DNA of 64,000 bases from Locusta migratoria (taxonomy: Eukaryota > Arthropoda > Insecta > Orthoptera > Acrididae): contig CM048744.1 in assembly GCA_026315105.1 (NCBI GenBank), positions 372,647,159 to 372,711,158 on the forward strand. Reading direction: 5' to 3'. The position numbers and the translations under genes were made by a program. A model generated the notes under the pieces. The model was not told where the DNA came from. It did no database searches and saw only the letters and a list, made by a program, of their open reading frames with translations. Positions 1 through 11,026 of the stretch are shown in pieces (the stretch's first letter is position 1; every line of letters starts with the position of its first letter).

Positions 1-290
1 CTGTAGTTTCCCCTTGCTTTCAGCCGTTCGCAGTAGCTGTGTGGCAAAGCCACATTGGCTGATGTTACAAGGCCAGCTCAGTCAATCATCCAGACTGTTG
101 CCCCTGTAACTATTAAAAGGCTGCTGCCCCTCTTCAGGAACCACACGTTTGTCTGGCCTCTCCACAGATACCCCTCCGTTGTGGTTGCACCTACGGTACG
201 GCTATCTGCATCGTTGAGGCACGCAAGCCACCCCACCTCGGCAATGTCTGTGGTTCATGGGGGTGGATTTCCTAAAAAATTTATTTAATA
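1..290. repeat. Dispersed repeat fragment (family uncertain)
   Basis: A GC-richer block than its surroundings that ends abruptly at about 290. Its text, including a stretch around 165-275 rich in CCTCC and GTTCATGGGGG, resembles a repeat I have met many times in insect transcript data, but I cannot name the family. An open frame crosses 55-288, but the encoded string has no domain and the conserved feeling is at the DNA level, so I do not call it a gene. It may continue to the left of the window. Confidence 0.35.
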
Positions 291-936
291 CAAACCTTGT
301 CCTAAGAATTACAAACAGAACTAAAAAAAGATCTGCCAAATCGGTCGATTCGTTTTCATGTTACGGCGTGACCAAGGGGAATAGGGATTAATTTTTATAT
401 AGAGAAATTACAGCATACACAGAGGCATTTGAATGTTTATATTTCCCGCACTCCATACGTGAACAAAACGACAGAAAATCCTAATAACAGCTACAGCGGG
501 ATAAACCCTCTGCCCCTCTCTTTACGTGGTTTGCAGATTAGATGTAGAACACAAGACAATTTCCCTGTCGTTCTCAAGGTTAATGTTGCATTGTTTCATG
601 ACGCAACAAAACATGACTATTAGCAAAACAATGGTACTCCCTTATTATCTGCTCTGGCCTTGCATTCTCTTGTTGTACGGCAACAATCAACACCAGTTCT
701 TGCTTTCGTTGCCTATTCTTACTGAGATGACCGAACAGTAAAACAGTTGTACGTGCTCATGTAGAGAAGGATTTGTGCAGCGTGGCTTATGAATAGTGCA
801 CCTTGGAATTAATGGAACAATGAGCAGAGGACTGGGCGAAAGGTACGTAGTCCCTGTGTACTTTATTAATTGTACAATGAGGTGCTTGCTCACATTATTA
901 TAGATATACGAAACGATTATACTTATAATCATTAAA
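291..936. other. No gene seen
   Basis: AT-rich sequence between the left-edge repeat and the first transposase remnant. It may include the 5' untranslated and terminal region of the hAT-type element that follows. I looked for a hAT-like terminal repeat (a CAGxG start) and found only CAGAGG near 420, with no partner. Confidence 0.3.
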
Positions 937-2950
937 GTGGACTATAATAAATGTTGTTGTACCGTAGGCTGGCTCACTGACAGTTCAAAAGATGTCAATA
1001 GCTTCGAAGAAGCCTACTGCAAAGTTTGTAGGAAATATCTACGCGCCCACAAGACGGATCTGCAGACGCACGCAACCGGGAAATCACATGTCTCAAAAAT
1101 GAAAACTCGGTACCCCGAAAAGGAGCAGCAGAGATTAAATAATTTTGTACAAGTCGCTAATGATGCCGGGAAGGAGAAAGAGTTATTAGTAGCTGTTCAT
1201 GTAGCAATGCACTCATCAATAAGAAACGTTGATCATCTAGGAACCTTAATAAATAAGATGACTAAAGAGAACACCGTCAGAATTCACAGAACCAAATGCT
1301 GTGCTCTCATCAAACATGTTATTGCACCGTGTTTACTTGATGCTTTATTGCGTGATATTGGTGATGAACCCTACTCGTTAATTATTGACGAGAGCACCGA
1401 TGTAGGGGACACAAAATATCTATGTATTTGTGTAAGATATTACAGTAAGATAAAAGGGACTATAACTGTAGACTTTCTTGGGTTACTAGAGGTTGAGAAA
1501 GCATCGGCAGTGATTTTGTATGAAGCACTTAAATTGTATCTGCAAAAGTTATCAATGGATGTAAAAAAACTGGTAGGAATGGGAACGGATGGTGCTAGCA
1601 ATTTATGTGGGGTACGGAATTCAGTTTTTGCTCTGTTCAAAAAAGATAATGATAAAATCCAGTTAATTCGGTGCATTTGTCATTCAGTTCACATTGCTGC
1701 CTCACAGGCTTCTGAAGTACTTCCTGCAAACTTAGATTTCATGTGCAGGGAAATTTAAAACTGGTTTCATTCCAGCCCATTACGGAGAATAGAATACGAA
1801 AGGTTATTTAAGATTCTCAATAATGATGAGAAAACATTTCACACTTTTGTGCAGCTAAGCACAACAAGGTGGTTATGTAGGTTTAATGCAATAAAAATAT
1901 TAGAACACTATGAAGAACTAAAAGTGCATTTTCATACTGTGGTACAGAAAGAAAAATGTTTTGTCGCAAGAACACTGAATGAGATGTTGCAAGATGACGT
2001 CAACTATGTATATTTACTAGTTTTGAAACCCATTCTTTTTGAGATAAATAAAGTCAATCTGATTTTTCAGCACACAAACGTCGAAATTAGCCATGCCTAT
2101 GATGACGTTAAAATGTTGATCATGTTACTAGCTAGAATGGTTTTCAAACCTGTTTTTGTGTAAAATGGATTGCAAGAAATTATTGATTCCGTTGATAACG
2201 ATCTGGAATACCTAGACAATAAAGACATTGACCTAGGTTCAGAATGTTATCGATTATTGTCAAAACTTAAGATCGAAGAGAGTAAGTTGCATCAACTTCA
2301 AATCAGAATAAAGCAATATATTAGGATGTTAATTTACCAACTCCTAAAAAGGTTGCCTACCAACCTGAATCATTTTAAGAAACTGCAGTATTTCAGTCCT
2401 AAGATATGTCTGTCACAAGCATCAAAAGTAAATTTCAAAGATTTACCATTCATAGATATTTATATAACAAACGATGCGGATATAATTGAGAATCAATATA
2501 ACTCCATTGATCAAGTAAACTGGGTTGAGTTTTACGGACGTGACGTCTTGACAAGTTCGTACAAATTTTGGCCAACAGTTTTACAGCATAAAAATGCCTG
2601 GAGGCGTTCGAATTTTTAAAGAGTTAGGTGCATTTGTATTACTGCTGATGTCACTACCTATTTCTAATGCTGTCGTGGAGAGAGTGTTCAGCATTATGAA
2701 TGCAACGAAAACAAAAGTCAGAAATAGAATGAAAACAGAAATGCTTAGTGCATTATTGCGAATTAAAGTCCATCTCACCTTGAACTCGAAGTGTTGTAAT
2801 GATTTTATGTGTACCCAAGAAATGCTTGAAAGATTCAATAACTCAATTTATTTAACAGCTGTAAACAGCAATATTGAAGAGACTGAAAGTGACTGTTTGG
2901 TAATCGAAGCTATGCATGACAACATCCCTTGTGTAAGTTTGGTACAATGA
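937..2950 (+). pseudogene. hAT-superfamily transposase, broken
   Basis: A transposase gene of the hAT superfamily, which would act in the nucleus on its own terminal repeats. In order: a BED/TTF-type zinc finger (Cys28, Cys31, His45, His51 counted from 937); an RNase-H-like catalytic region with SLIIDESTDVGDT, a GMGTDGASN motif and a C-x-C-H-S-V-H motif; and the C-terminal hATC dimerisation segment with SLPISNAVVERVFSIMN near 2650-2700. Two in-frame stops (1756-1758 and 2161-2163) interrupt one reading frame, and a frameshift near 2590-2615 moves the hATC part into the next frame. The element is therefore dead. The next transposase remnant (3570-5683) is a relative with the same motif order. 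Terminal repeats and target duplication were not found. Confidence 0.8.
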
Positions 2951-3084
2951 TTCTTGAACATTTTATGTTATTACTTGTTATAAGGTCTGAAATTAATAAA
3001 TATGATATTTAAACGCAACTGTGTTTAAATTTAGTATCCAATGTATCTTCCAGTCTCACTACTACATTTACAATATGACTATTT

Positions 3085-3260
3085 TGACTAGACTCATTGA
3101 TCAGTTGGTGGTATGTCTGGGTTCAGTTCCTGGCTGGAATCAGATTTTTCCCTGAAGAACGATGTTCCTCGTACTGTCCAATCTGGTGTCTGTGAATGTG
3201 AGCATGCCAGAGTTTGTGTTACATGTTACATAATAACCAGCTATCTCACTGAACTTACTT
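3085..3260 (+). repeat. tRNA-derived SINE fragment
   Basis: The stretch has a tRNA-like head: an A-box-like segment around 3100-3120 (CAGTTGGTGGTATGTCTGG) followed by a B-box-like GGTTCAGTTCC near 3120-3130. A non-tRNA body (CAGATTTTTCCCTGAAG...) follows in the order usual for arthropod SINEs. No clear target duplication was found. It lies between the two hAT remnants. Confidence 0.45.
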
Positions 3261-3569
3261 CAAGATCACTATTGTCGAAATGTTGAGTCACGTGACACAT
3301 TACAATTACCATAGCACGAGAAGGTTAACTGATTACAAAAGGCGAATTTTAACTGTTTTTACTGATGAAAAGATACAATATATTAACATTTTATTGATAA
3401 AAAGACGGCGATTTTCTGGGATTTTATTGAGAAGAAGAAGGCGATATTTTGGCTATTTTTTTGTTTAAAATTTGGCGACAGAGCAATAGAAAAACCTGGC
3501 AACCCTGGTTGGAAGAATACCGTGTGCTGTGCCAGTGTTTTGTGACTGTGGTAGTTAATTATCTAGCCA

Positions 3570-5683
3570 TGCCGAAACCGCAATATACACAAACTTACAG
3601 GAGGGAATGGGAAATTTTTGTCTGACTTCAAGAAATGGATACAGCCAGTTTCAACAGACAAAACTAAAGCATTTTGCAGGTTTTGAAAAACAGAAATAAG
3701 GGCAAAATTGTATTATTTAAAGCATCATTTAAATTCCAAAAAACACATTGCAGCATGTGCTCCATTTAGCAGCAGGTGTCAAACAAAAATCTTAAACGAG
3801 TTGAGGAAATCACTAGTAGTAAAAAGGCAGAAGCAAGATTAGCTTTATACATTGCAACAAATTCCGCAATAATGAATACTGATCATTTGTCACAACAACG
3901 CATTTTCTTTGAGTGACGATAAACCAGCTGATCTTAGTCTGCATCGGACAAAATGTAAGGGAATAATTATGAATATACTTGCACCCCACTTCACTGATCT
4001 GTTAGTGAGAGATATAGGCGAACACAAATTCAGTCTTATTATAGATGAATCGACAGATATTTCAGTGTCCAAATTATTAGCAGTTGCGGTGCGATATTAA
4101 AGCACACAAATGAACGAAATCGTGCCCACAGTTTTAGGCATTGTTGAACTAGAAAATGTGATGCTGCAAGTATAGTTTCAGGAATAAAACAACTTTTGCT
4201 GAGTCTGAAATTTGATCCTAAAAAAGTGCAGGGGCTCGGAACAGACAATGCCAGCGTGATGTTCAGTATTAACAATCGAGTATACGTTATGATGAAAAAG
4301 AATTTGAAAACAATTCTATTATTCTAATGCCTTGCGTCTGTCACTCACTGCAGCTCGCACTTTCTCGTGCTACAAAAGAACTCTGCCCAGAAATGTTGAA
4401 TTTCTTATTCGTGAAACTCACAAATGGTTTTCGTGTTCTTCTCAGCGCCGCTTAGAATATAGGCACATATACAACACAATTAATTGTAGGAAAGGGGAAC
4501 GTGATCCTCGAAATATTCCAGAAATTTGCAATACTCGCTGGATTTCCATTGAACCCACTGTTAACAGAATTTTAGAACAACACACAGAACTAACATTACA
4601 CTTTGAACTTGCCTATCACAAAGCACACTACCTTACTGCAGAAATTTTATACAATATGTATAAGGATCCAGCCAATAAGGTATACTTATGCTACATTCAG
4701 AATATCCTGAATGAACTACAAAAAACCAATAAAGTTTTTGAATCGGAGAATGTGGATCCTACCAAGTTGTTAGGCAGTTTGGCCAATTTAGTTCGGTCCA
4801 TAACCAGCAGAATAATAAATCCCACTGCTATAATTGATCCTCTCAAGAGCAGCATTGATAGTTATATTGACCCATCCCCATATTTCAGCCACATAGTCGA
4901 AAATGAACTAAAACTCTCCAATATGTCCGATGATGCAAAGAAAACTTTACGTGACAGATGTGTCAGTTTCACAAAAAAGCTGGTTCATGAGCTTCAGAAT
5001 AGGCTTCCAGATAACTCTGAAGTACTCCAACAAATATCGTTACTAAGTGTGAAAGAAACATTGAAAACAGTGAAACAGCCTATTATTGGTTTGGTATTAG
5101 TAATGGGTTTTGAGCAAAACGCCAACAAAATTGAAAACCAGTGGCGAAACGTTAATCACATAAAATGGACGAATCAGACATCGACTTCTACATTCTGGCA
5201 AGAGGTTAGTCAGTACAGTGATGCAGGAGGAGAAAATCCTTTTGCGGAGTTAGTCTCACTCGCATTTACATTGTTAACTTTACCATACTCCAGTGCGGTA
5301 CAGTAGTCGAGAGAATTTTTAGCCAAGTGAACTTGGTGAAATACAAACTCAGAAACAGACTTAAAACGAATACACTCTCTGCTATTCTGAGTGTAGGATA
5401 TTGATTGAGACGCAAACATAAGTGTTGTTTTTCATATGAAAGCCCAGAAGAAATACTGAAGCTTGTTGGTACGAATGCTACATACATGAGGGAGACCAGT
5501 GAAACCTGCAGCAGCAGTAGCAAAGAAAATGAGGATGGGGACGATGATATTTATTTTTGCTAGGTGAGTGTTTTTCTCATTTTAATTTTTATGCATAAAA
5601 CATACAAATTATAATTTAGCCATTTCTGGCCAATTTTGTTGGACTGTTGGACTATTTTCTCTGACTGATCGTTGGCAACACTG
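3570..5683 (+). pseudogene. Second hAT-type transposase, broken
   Basis: A second copy of a hAT-type transposase, related to but clearly diverged from the one at 937. Reading starts with MPKPQYTQTYRREW at 3570. A degraded zinc-finger region follows (AFCRF...HHLNSKKH, about 3670-3750), then HRTKCKGII...FSLIIDESTDIS (3940-4065), a GLGTDNAS-like motif near 4235, CHSLQLALSRATKEL near 4335-4380, and a long central domain (4332-5306). The hATC segment with LPYSSAVVERIFSQVN (5277-5330) is split by a frameshift. Stops at about 4100 and several frame changes make it non-functional. The string GTTGGCAACACTG ending at 5683 fits a hAT right terminal repeat (CAGTGTTGCCAAC in reverse), after which LINE sequence begins. 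Confidence 0.75.
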
Positions 5684-5689
5684 TACTAA

Positions 5690-6183
5690 AGCAGAGTTAC
5701 TAAACGACTAAACGTAGCTTTTAGAAACTAATTCACCAAAGAAGACGAAACCAATATTCCAGATTTCGAATTAAAAACAGAAGTTAGAATTACTGACGTA
5801 GAAGTAGATATCATTGGAGTAGTGAAGCAACTGAAATCACTTAACAAGAACAAGTCTTCTGGTCTGGACTGTATACCCATAGATTTCTATCTGATTATGC
5901 TGAAGCGATAGCTCCTTACTTAACAGCCATATACAACCGCTCTCTCAAAGAAGGGTCTGTACCAAAAGATTGGAAAGTTGTACAGGTCACACTTATATTC
6001 AAGAAAGGCAGGAGGAGTAACCCACTAAACTACAGGCCTATTACAATGACGTCAATTTACAGCAGGGTTTTGGAACATATCCTGTATTCAAATATTATGA
6101 ATTATCTCGAACAGAATGATCTATTGACCCAAGGTCAACACGGATTTAGAAAATTTCGTTCATGCGAAACACAACTAGCTCTT
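5690..6183 (+). pseudogene. LINE-A reverse transcriptase, part 1 of 3
   Basis: The first part of a non-LTR retrotransposon ORF2 with a Jockey/CR1-like reverse transcriptase. Visible motifs are LNKNKSSGLDCIPIDFY (RT motif 0/1), VPKDWKVVQVTLIFKKG, NPLNYRPITMTSIYSRVLE and LTQGQHGFRKFRSCETQLAL (RT motif 2a). A small deletion near 5885 changes the frame. The ORF stops where an insertion begins at about 6184 and resumes at about 6991, then again at 9177. The endonuclease domain is not present to the left, so the copy is 5'-truncated or was overlaid by the hAT remnant. Confidence 0.8.
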
Positions 6184-6990
6184 TAAAGGCCAATTCACAC
6201 TGTCCGTCACGTCCTGTCACCGTCCGACAGGACATCCCGCAATTCAACTTTCTCGAGAAGAATGTTTTGACGGAACAGCCGTTTGCTGACATCGGAAGTT
6301 AACCTATTTTCGTCACGCGAATTGCATATTGCTGTCGACGATTGCACTGTTTATATGCAAATGTGTCTTATTCATCTTTGTTTTGTCGTTATACTTCGTT
6401 TTATAGGTAAATCTCAAATGTTTCTTGACGACTTAAATATTTTATGTCAATTGAGTGTCCCCCCTAAAATCGAGTTCGGATATCTGATACCAAAAAATGG
6501 TTTATGTTATGTAACATTGTAATAGAAAAGACTGAAGCAAACTGTTTGTTTGAATAAGATTGTAATTTGAATACGCATATTTCATTAAATAACATTTTAA
6601 ATGAAAATGTCAGTCCTAATAAAAGATAAATATTCAGTTGTTTACGATGGTATTAACAATGTGAGTGGGCAAATCGTAATGGATAAAGTAAACAGGCGCC
6701 ATTTATACTCCTATAAGTATTGTTTGATGTTTTCTTATGATTGTATTTCCCTTGAAAATAGATGTCGATGTTTTGAAATGTTGTTTCAGTTCCCAGTAAG
6801 TTGGCGAAAAACATACGCTGTAACGTTTTCTTTCGCTGTCAATAACATTTAGCATTGTTGTTCTCTCAATTCCAGTATTAAACGACTTTCTACATTCAAC
6901 ATCGCATACTGAGATGGGCGAATTGACGTGACGGACAGTTTGAAAACAACTTGACGTGATGGTGCCGTGACGTGACGTTGGTGATTCACA
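6184..6990. mobile_element. Non-autonomous insertion in LINE-A
   Basis: About 800 bp with no LINE similarity separate two LINE segments that should be contiguous (…SCETQLAL and VLSTIDKV…). Near its left end is ATTCACACTGTCCGTCACG. The inverted form (GACGTGACGGACAGTTTGA) lies at 6924-6945, and ATTCACAC recurs at its right end, so this looks like a DNA element with imperfect, mosaic ends. I could not fix a target duplication, and the exact ends are uncertain by about 10-20 bp. Short open frames inside show no known domain. Confidence 0.55.
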
Positions 6991-7264
6991 CGTAGTGTTG
7001 AGTACTATCGATAAGGTTTCGCAAATCGATTCGGTATTTCTTGATTTCCAGAAGGCTTTTGACACTGTACCTCGCAACGGCTTTTAATCAAATTCTATGG
7101 TTATGGTATATCGTCCCAAATTTGCGACTGGATAGGGAATTTTCTGTCAGAGAGGACAATGTTTGTAGTAATCGATGGTACAGCATGGACTAAAACAGAG
7201 GTGATATCGGGCATTCCACAGGGTTGTGTCATTGGTCCTCGGCTGTACCTTATTTACATAAACG
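6991..7264 (+). pseudogene. LINE-A reverse transcriptase, part 2 of 3
   Basis: This continues the interrupted reverse transcriptase with VLSTIDKVSQIDSVFLDFQ and KAFDTVPRN (the motif A aspartate is in FLDFQKAFD). After a frameshift near 7080 it reads LIKFYGYGISSQICDWIG and GIPQGCVIGPRLYLIYIN (motif B). It is cut at 7264 by a hAT element whose 8-bp target duplication, CATAAACG, is repeated at 9169-9176. Joining across that insertion gives the expected IYINDLGENL. Confidence 0.8.
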
Positions 7265-7946
7265 CAGTGGCGTAGCTATCATAGGGCTAGGCGGGGCAGT
7301 GCCCCGGGGCCCCCGAGGTCAAGGGGCCCCTCGGCATCCATGAGCAAAGTTCGGTAAGTTACAATAGAGCGTCATTTTTTAAATTTTTATTTATTTATTT
7401 ATTTTTTACCTTCCCACCCTACCGTCCATCAATTTCCTCTCGCGTCAAACTAAGCTGCCCACAGTAGTCGCACTGGGCCACAGGGTGACGGAACATTGCT
7501 TAAATAGTGGGGCCTGCTGACAGGTCAGACGTGCACCCTGGCACCTGCTGAATTACTAGCAGTGTGTGACAATACTGTTCGTGGTTTGATTAGCGGCAGG
7601 GGGGCCATATTTTCGTGATTGAGTAAAACTTCATTGTTCATTTTTACTAGCTTCTGCCTGCGAGTTCATTCACCGAGTATGGAGCAACTTTGAAAACTAT
7701 TCCTTGGTAGTTTTATCTGTATGTCCTACCCAGGTCCAACTCTATCCCTCTCCAACATTTCATCCAAATCCACCTAGTAGTTTCTGCTTGAAAGCATAAT
7801 TAACTTCCCCAGTTATAATTATATTAGAGAGTACGATTAAATATTATCTGCTGCGTGACACACATCTACTTAAGAGTAGGTTTGCCTTATTATGTCGTCC
7901 AGTAAGCGGAAAGGACGTGATGAAGTAGTATTGCATCTGTATAGTT

Positions 7947-8847
7947 CATAGGCGCCGATTACGGTTATGCTCGGTCGCTCAAGCATACCCCAAAATTTGA
8001 ATGGGTATGCTCGGCATACCCCACTGAAAATTTTGGTATTATTTTTTATTTTCGTTATATTTCTTGATTGTAATTAAATTCGATTCTCTCATTCAATTGA
8101 TGGGCGGCTGGCTTTTGTAATACACCGCTGTAAAAAGATTATCTAAAACAAACAGGTAATTGGATTCGTAGGCATTAAAATTCATGTTGACATGTGACTG
8201 AAGTGATCATTTTCTAAATAGTCCGAATGTTAATGGAATGCTACTTATAAGTTCAATATCGTAAACTGAAGGCGGTAACCTTTAATTGTTGTATTGAATA
8301 ACTAGAAATGAAGTGGGTTTGTACGATACGATGAAAATGAGTATACTACTAATATAACGTTTATGTATTCTCTTAGAAGTCAATTGTCTTAAAGGAATCG
8401 TGTTAGTGTTAAGTCATGACATTTTTCATCCTGTTTACTGAATTGATGTGTGATGTAACAAATGGGTTGTGAACCTATTGGTATCGACAGACATGGTATG
8501 ACAGCAGAAGTGGTTATGGACTATTTTCGTAATACTGAATAGAAAATAAATCTGCAGAAGAAAGAAGGCAGGAAGACCATTCGAGGTTTGTTTTTGTGCT
8601 AATGAACACAGTATTCACAATACAGACACATCATTATCTGATATGCATGTTTAAGAAGACGAAAACTCTGAAAATTACTTCAGTAGTTACTACAACGGAA
8701 AAAAACAGGTTCAAATGGTCGCAAAAGCCACCCAGTAGTTCTGAAACGTGAAATTGAAATTAATGGCTGTTAATTTCTTTCTTGTATGTTAAAAAATTAC
8801 TTTTCTCCTTTCAGAGATTAAAATGGTCCTAAATTAACACCATATGA

Positions 8848-8896
<49 letters not shown>

Positions 8897-9094
8897 AATA
8901 GTTCTAAAATAAAACAAAATTAGTACTTTACATTTGTACCTGCAATAGGAAAAAAAATAACAAAGATTTTTTAAAAAAAAAAAAAAAAGAAATTCCTGTC
9001 GGGGGGGGGGGGGGGGCTGCAGGCCGGGAACCACATTTCCCTTTTGGGAATGCCACTGAACACACCCCAAGATTTTCAAAAGTCGGCACCTGTG
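7947..9094. mobile_element. Second hAT-type element nested in the first
   Basis: The termini are CATAGGCGCCGA at 7947 and, inverted, CACAGGTGCCGA at 9083-9094 (10 of 12 match). The flanks are identical 8-bp duplications GTATAGTT at 7939-7946 and 9095-9102. No coding region is recognisable inside. It contains a 44-base A run and a 16-base G run. This is the younger of two nested insertions and shows that the host element was already in place when it landed. Confidence 0.88.
8851..8894. repeat. Poly(A) tract, 44 bases
   Basis: An uninterrupted run of 44 A inside the nested hAT-type element, followed about 70 bases later by a shorter A tract and at 9001-9016 by 16 G. It could be the tail of a retrocopied piece or simple slippage. 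Confidence 0.95.
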
Positions 9095-9176
9095 GTATAG
9101 TTTTAGTTTAGAGAGGGCCCCAACGTCATTTTTGCCCCGGGGCCCTTGGTGTAGTAGCTACGCCACTGCATAAACG

Positions 9177-9987
9177 ATTTGGGAGAAAATCTATAATCTA
9201 AGAAGGTTGTTTGCAGATGACGCCGTCATTTACCGTTTAGTAAAATCATCTGAAGATCAAAATGAATTGCAGAACGATCTGAATAAGATATCACTATGGT
9301 GGAAAAATTGGCAATTGACTCTAAATAATGATAAGTGTGAAGTCGTCCACATGAGTACGAAAAGAAATCCGTTAAACTTTGTTTACAAGATAAATCATTC
9401 AAAACTGAAGGCCGTAAACTCCACAAAATACCTAGGAATTACAATTACTTCAGACTTAAACTGGAAAGAACACGTAGATAATTGTAAAGTTGAACCAAAG
9501 ACTGCGTTTTATTGTTAGGACCCTTGTAAGGTGGAACAAAACTACTAAAGAAACTGCATACACTACGCTTGTCCATCACTTTTTGGAGAATTGCTGCCCA
9601 GTGTGGGATCCTTATTAGGTGGGTTTGACAGAGGACATTGAAAGTTTCGAAAGAAGGGCAGCTTGTTTTGTATTGTCACGATACAGGGGAGACAGCTTTA
9701 CAGAAATGATACAGGATCTAGGATGGGAACCATTACAACAACGGCACTTATCACTGTGGCGTGGGCTACTTACGAAACTCCAAATGTGAAAATATATTTT
9801 TGTCTCCTGCTTACATAGTTAGAAATGATCAACAGAAAAAATACAAGAAATCAGAGCTCGAACGGAGAGATTCAAGTGTTCTTTTTTCCTGCGTGCTATT
9901 CGAGAATGAAATGGGAGATAAATAGTATAAAGATGATTCTGCCACACACTTAAATGTGATTTGCAGAGTAACCCATGTAGATGTAAA
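9177..9987 (+). pseudogene. LINE-A reverse transcriptase, part 3 of 3, and 3' end
   Basis: It resumes with DLGENL and then RLFADDAVIYR, the catalytic Y/F-x-DD motif C. The palm-to-thumb region follows: WQLTLNNDKCEVVHM, FVYKINHSKLKAVNSTKYLGITITSDLNWKEHV. After frame changes the conserved C-terminal region LFGELLPSVGS... runs to about 9790. The 3' tail reads GATTTGCAGAGTAACC...TGTAGATGTAAATG near 9960-9988, which is typical of the short tails of this LINE group. The copy is inactive because of insertions and frameshifts. Confidence 0.8.
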
Positions 9988-11026
9988 TGGGCCACATCAA
10001 GTGCTGATATCTGCACCTGCTACAGATGACTTCTGTATTACTCTCTGGTTCCCGGTGTTGAAACTGACATTTTTTGCTATGTGACTGTCCTCAGGTGCTT
10101 GATTTATTGTCGCATTCAGTACAGTCCATCCACTCTGCATTATCTGTGCTGGCATATTCACTCTGTCATCATGTGCAGAGTCATTCTTCCTGAAATTTGG
10201 ATGCTCCTTTGTGTCTTTAGGAGATTGAGTGCTAGGTTCCAGGTGGAACTAAGTTGCTAACCCAAGACTTGGTTGATAAGATACTCTTTCAGAGATATCA
10301 AGAAGGTGCTGAGCTCTGTTTCTGCACCAGAGAAGTCACCAGAAGTACAAGAAGAAATAAAGACGGTTGCTTTCTTGCTGTATGCTGAACCAAATTCAGC
10401 AGAATACTGCAAGTATAATGTCAACAGCATAATTTGTCCATCATCCAAGATTATGCTCTCTTACGGAGAGTAAAGGATGATCTGGGCCCTATGGCAACTG
10501 AAAATTCACCATATAGGCTACCATGTCAGTGTGGTACACCACATACTGGTCAAACTACCAAGACCGTCGACATGAGGTGAAAGGAGCCCCAGCGGCAGCA
10601 AACATTGTTTGGAATTAAACCATTCTATGATTTACAATGTTTTCAAGATTCTGACACAAACACCCTGATACCAGGATAGTATTACTAAATAATCAATTGA
10701 AATAATAGTCATGCAGAATCTTCTCAACCATGACACAGGTTATCAACTTAGTTCTGCCTGGAACCCAGAACTTGAGTTCCTAAAGTCACAAAGATGACAA
10801 TATCCAAATTTTGGAAGAAATGACTCTGCATATGCTGACAGAGTGGTTATCCCAGCACAAATAATGCAGAGTTCCCAGACTGTGCTGAATGAGATGATAA
10901 GTTGAGCACTTGAGTACAGTCACTTAGAAAAAGAATGTTAGTTTCAACACCAGGAACCAGAGACTAATACGGAAGCTGTCAGTAGTGGATGTGGACGTCA
11001 AACAGAGCACTTGACATGGCCGGCTA
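9988..11026 (+). mobile_element. Penelope-like element with inverted flanking repeats
   Basis: Two arms of about 270-290 bp (9988-10258 and 10737-11026) are inverted copies of each other. One example is CTCTGGTTCCCGGTGTTGAA near 10050 against TTCAACACCAGGAACCAGAG near 10945. Between them is the coding remnant of a Penelope-like retroelement (see 10261-10620). Penelope-like elements are known to carry such duplicated flanks in direct or inverted orientation. A further partial copy of the arm sequence (GTGGACGTCAAA) occurs near 11219-11230, so the structure may extend to about 11450. Confidence 0.7.
10261..10620 (+). pseudogene. Penelope-like GIY-YIG endonuclease remnant
   Basis: The linker ahead of the nuclease reads KTVAFLLYAEPNSAEYCKYN, followed by SSKIMLSYGE with a frameshift near 10460-10480. 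The remnant then reads RVKDDLGPM-like sequence and SPYRLPCQCGTPHTGQTTKT VDMR. The C-x-C-G ... H/YTGQT pattern is the start of the GIY-YIG endonuclease that is fused to the reverse transcriptase in Penelope-like elements. The reverse transcriptase itself is absent. A stop and a frameshift make it a pseudogene. Confidence 0.7.

Larger units (their letters stand above)
7265..9168. mobile_element. hAT-type element with 8-bp target duplication
   Basis: The termini are CAGTGGCGTAGCTA at 7265 and its exact inverse at 9155-9168. The element is flanked by CATAAACG on both sides (7257-7264 and 9169-9176). An 8-bp duplication with CAG..CTG ends is the signature of the hAT superfamily. Both ends carry a subterminal GCCCCGGGGCCC palindrome. 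A possible start of a coding region (MSSSKRKGRDEVV at 7892) is cut off by a second element, and no transposase domain remains, so this is a deletion derivative. It inserted into the LINE-A reverse transcriptase. Confidence 0.9.

Noticed and set aside
55..288. Open frame of 77 codons at the left edge
   Set aside because: The surrounding DNA is a dispersed repeat and the encoded string has no domain; similarity is at the DNA level in all frames.
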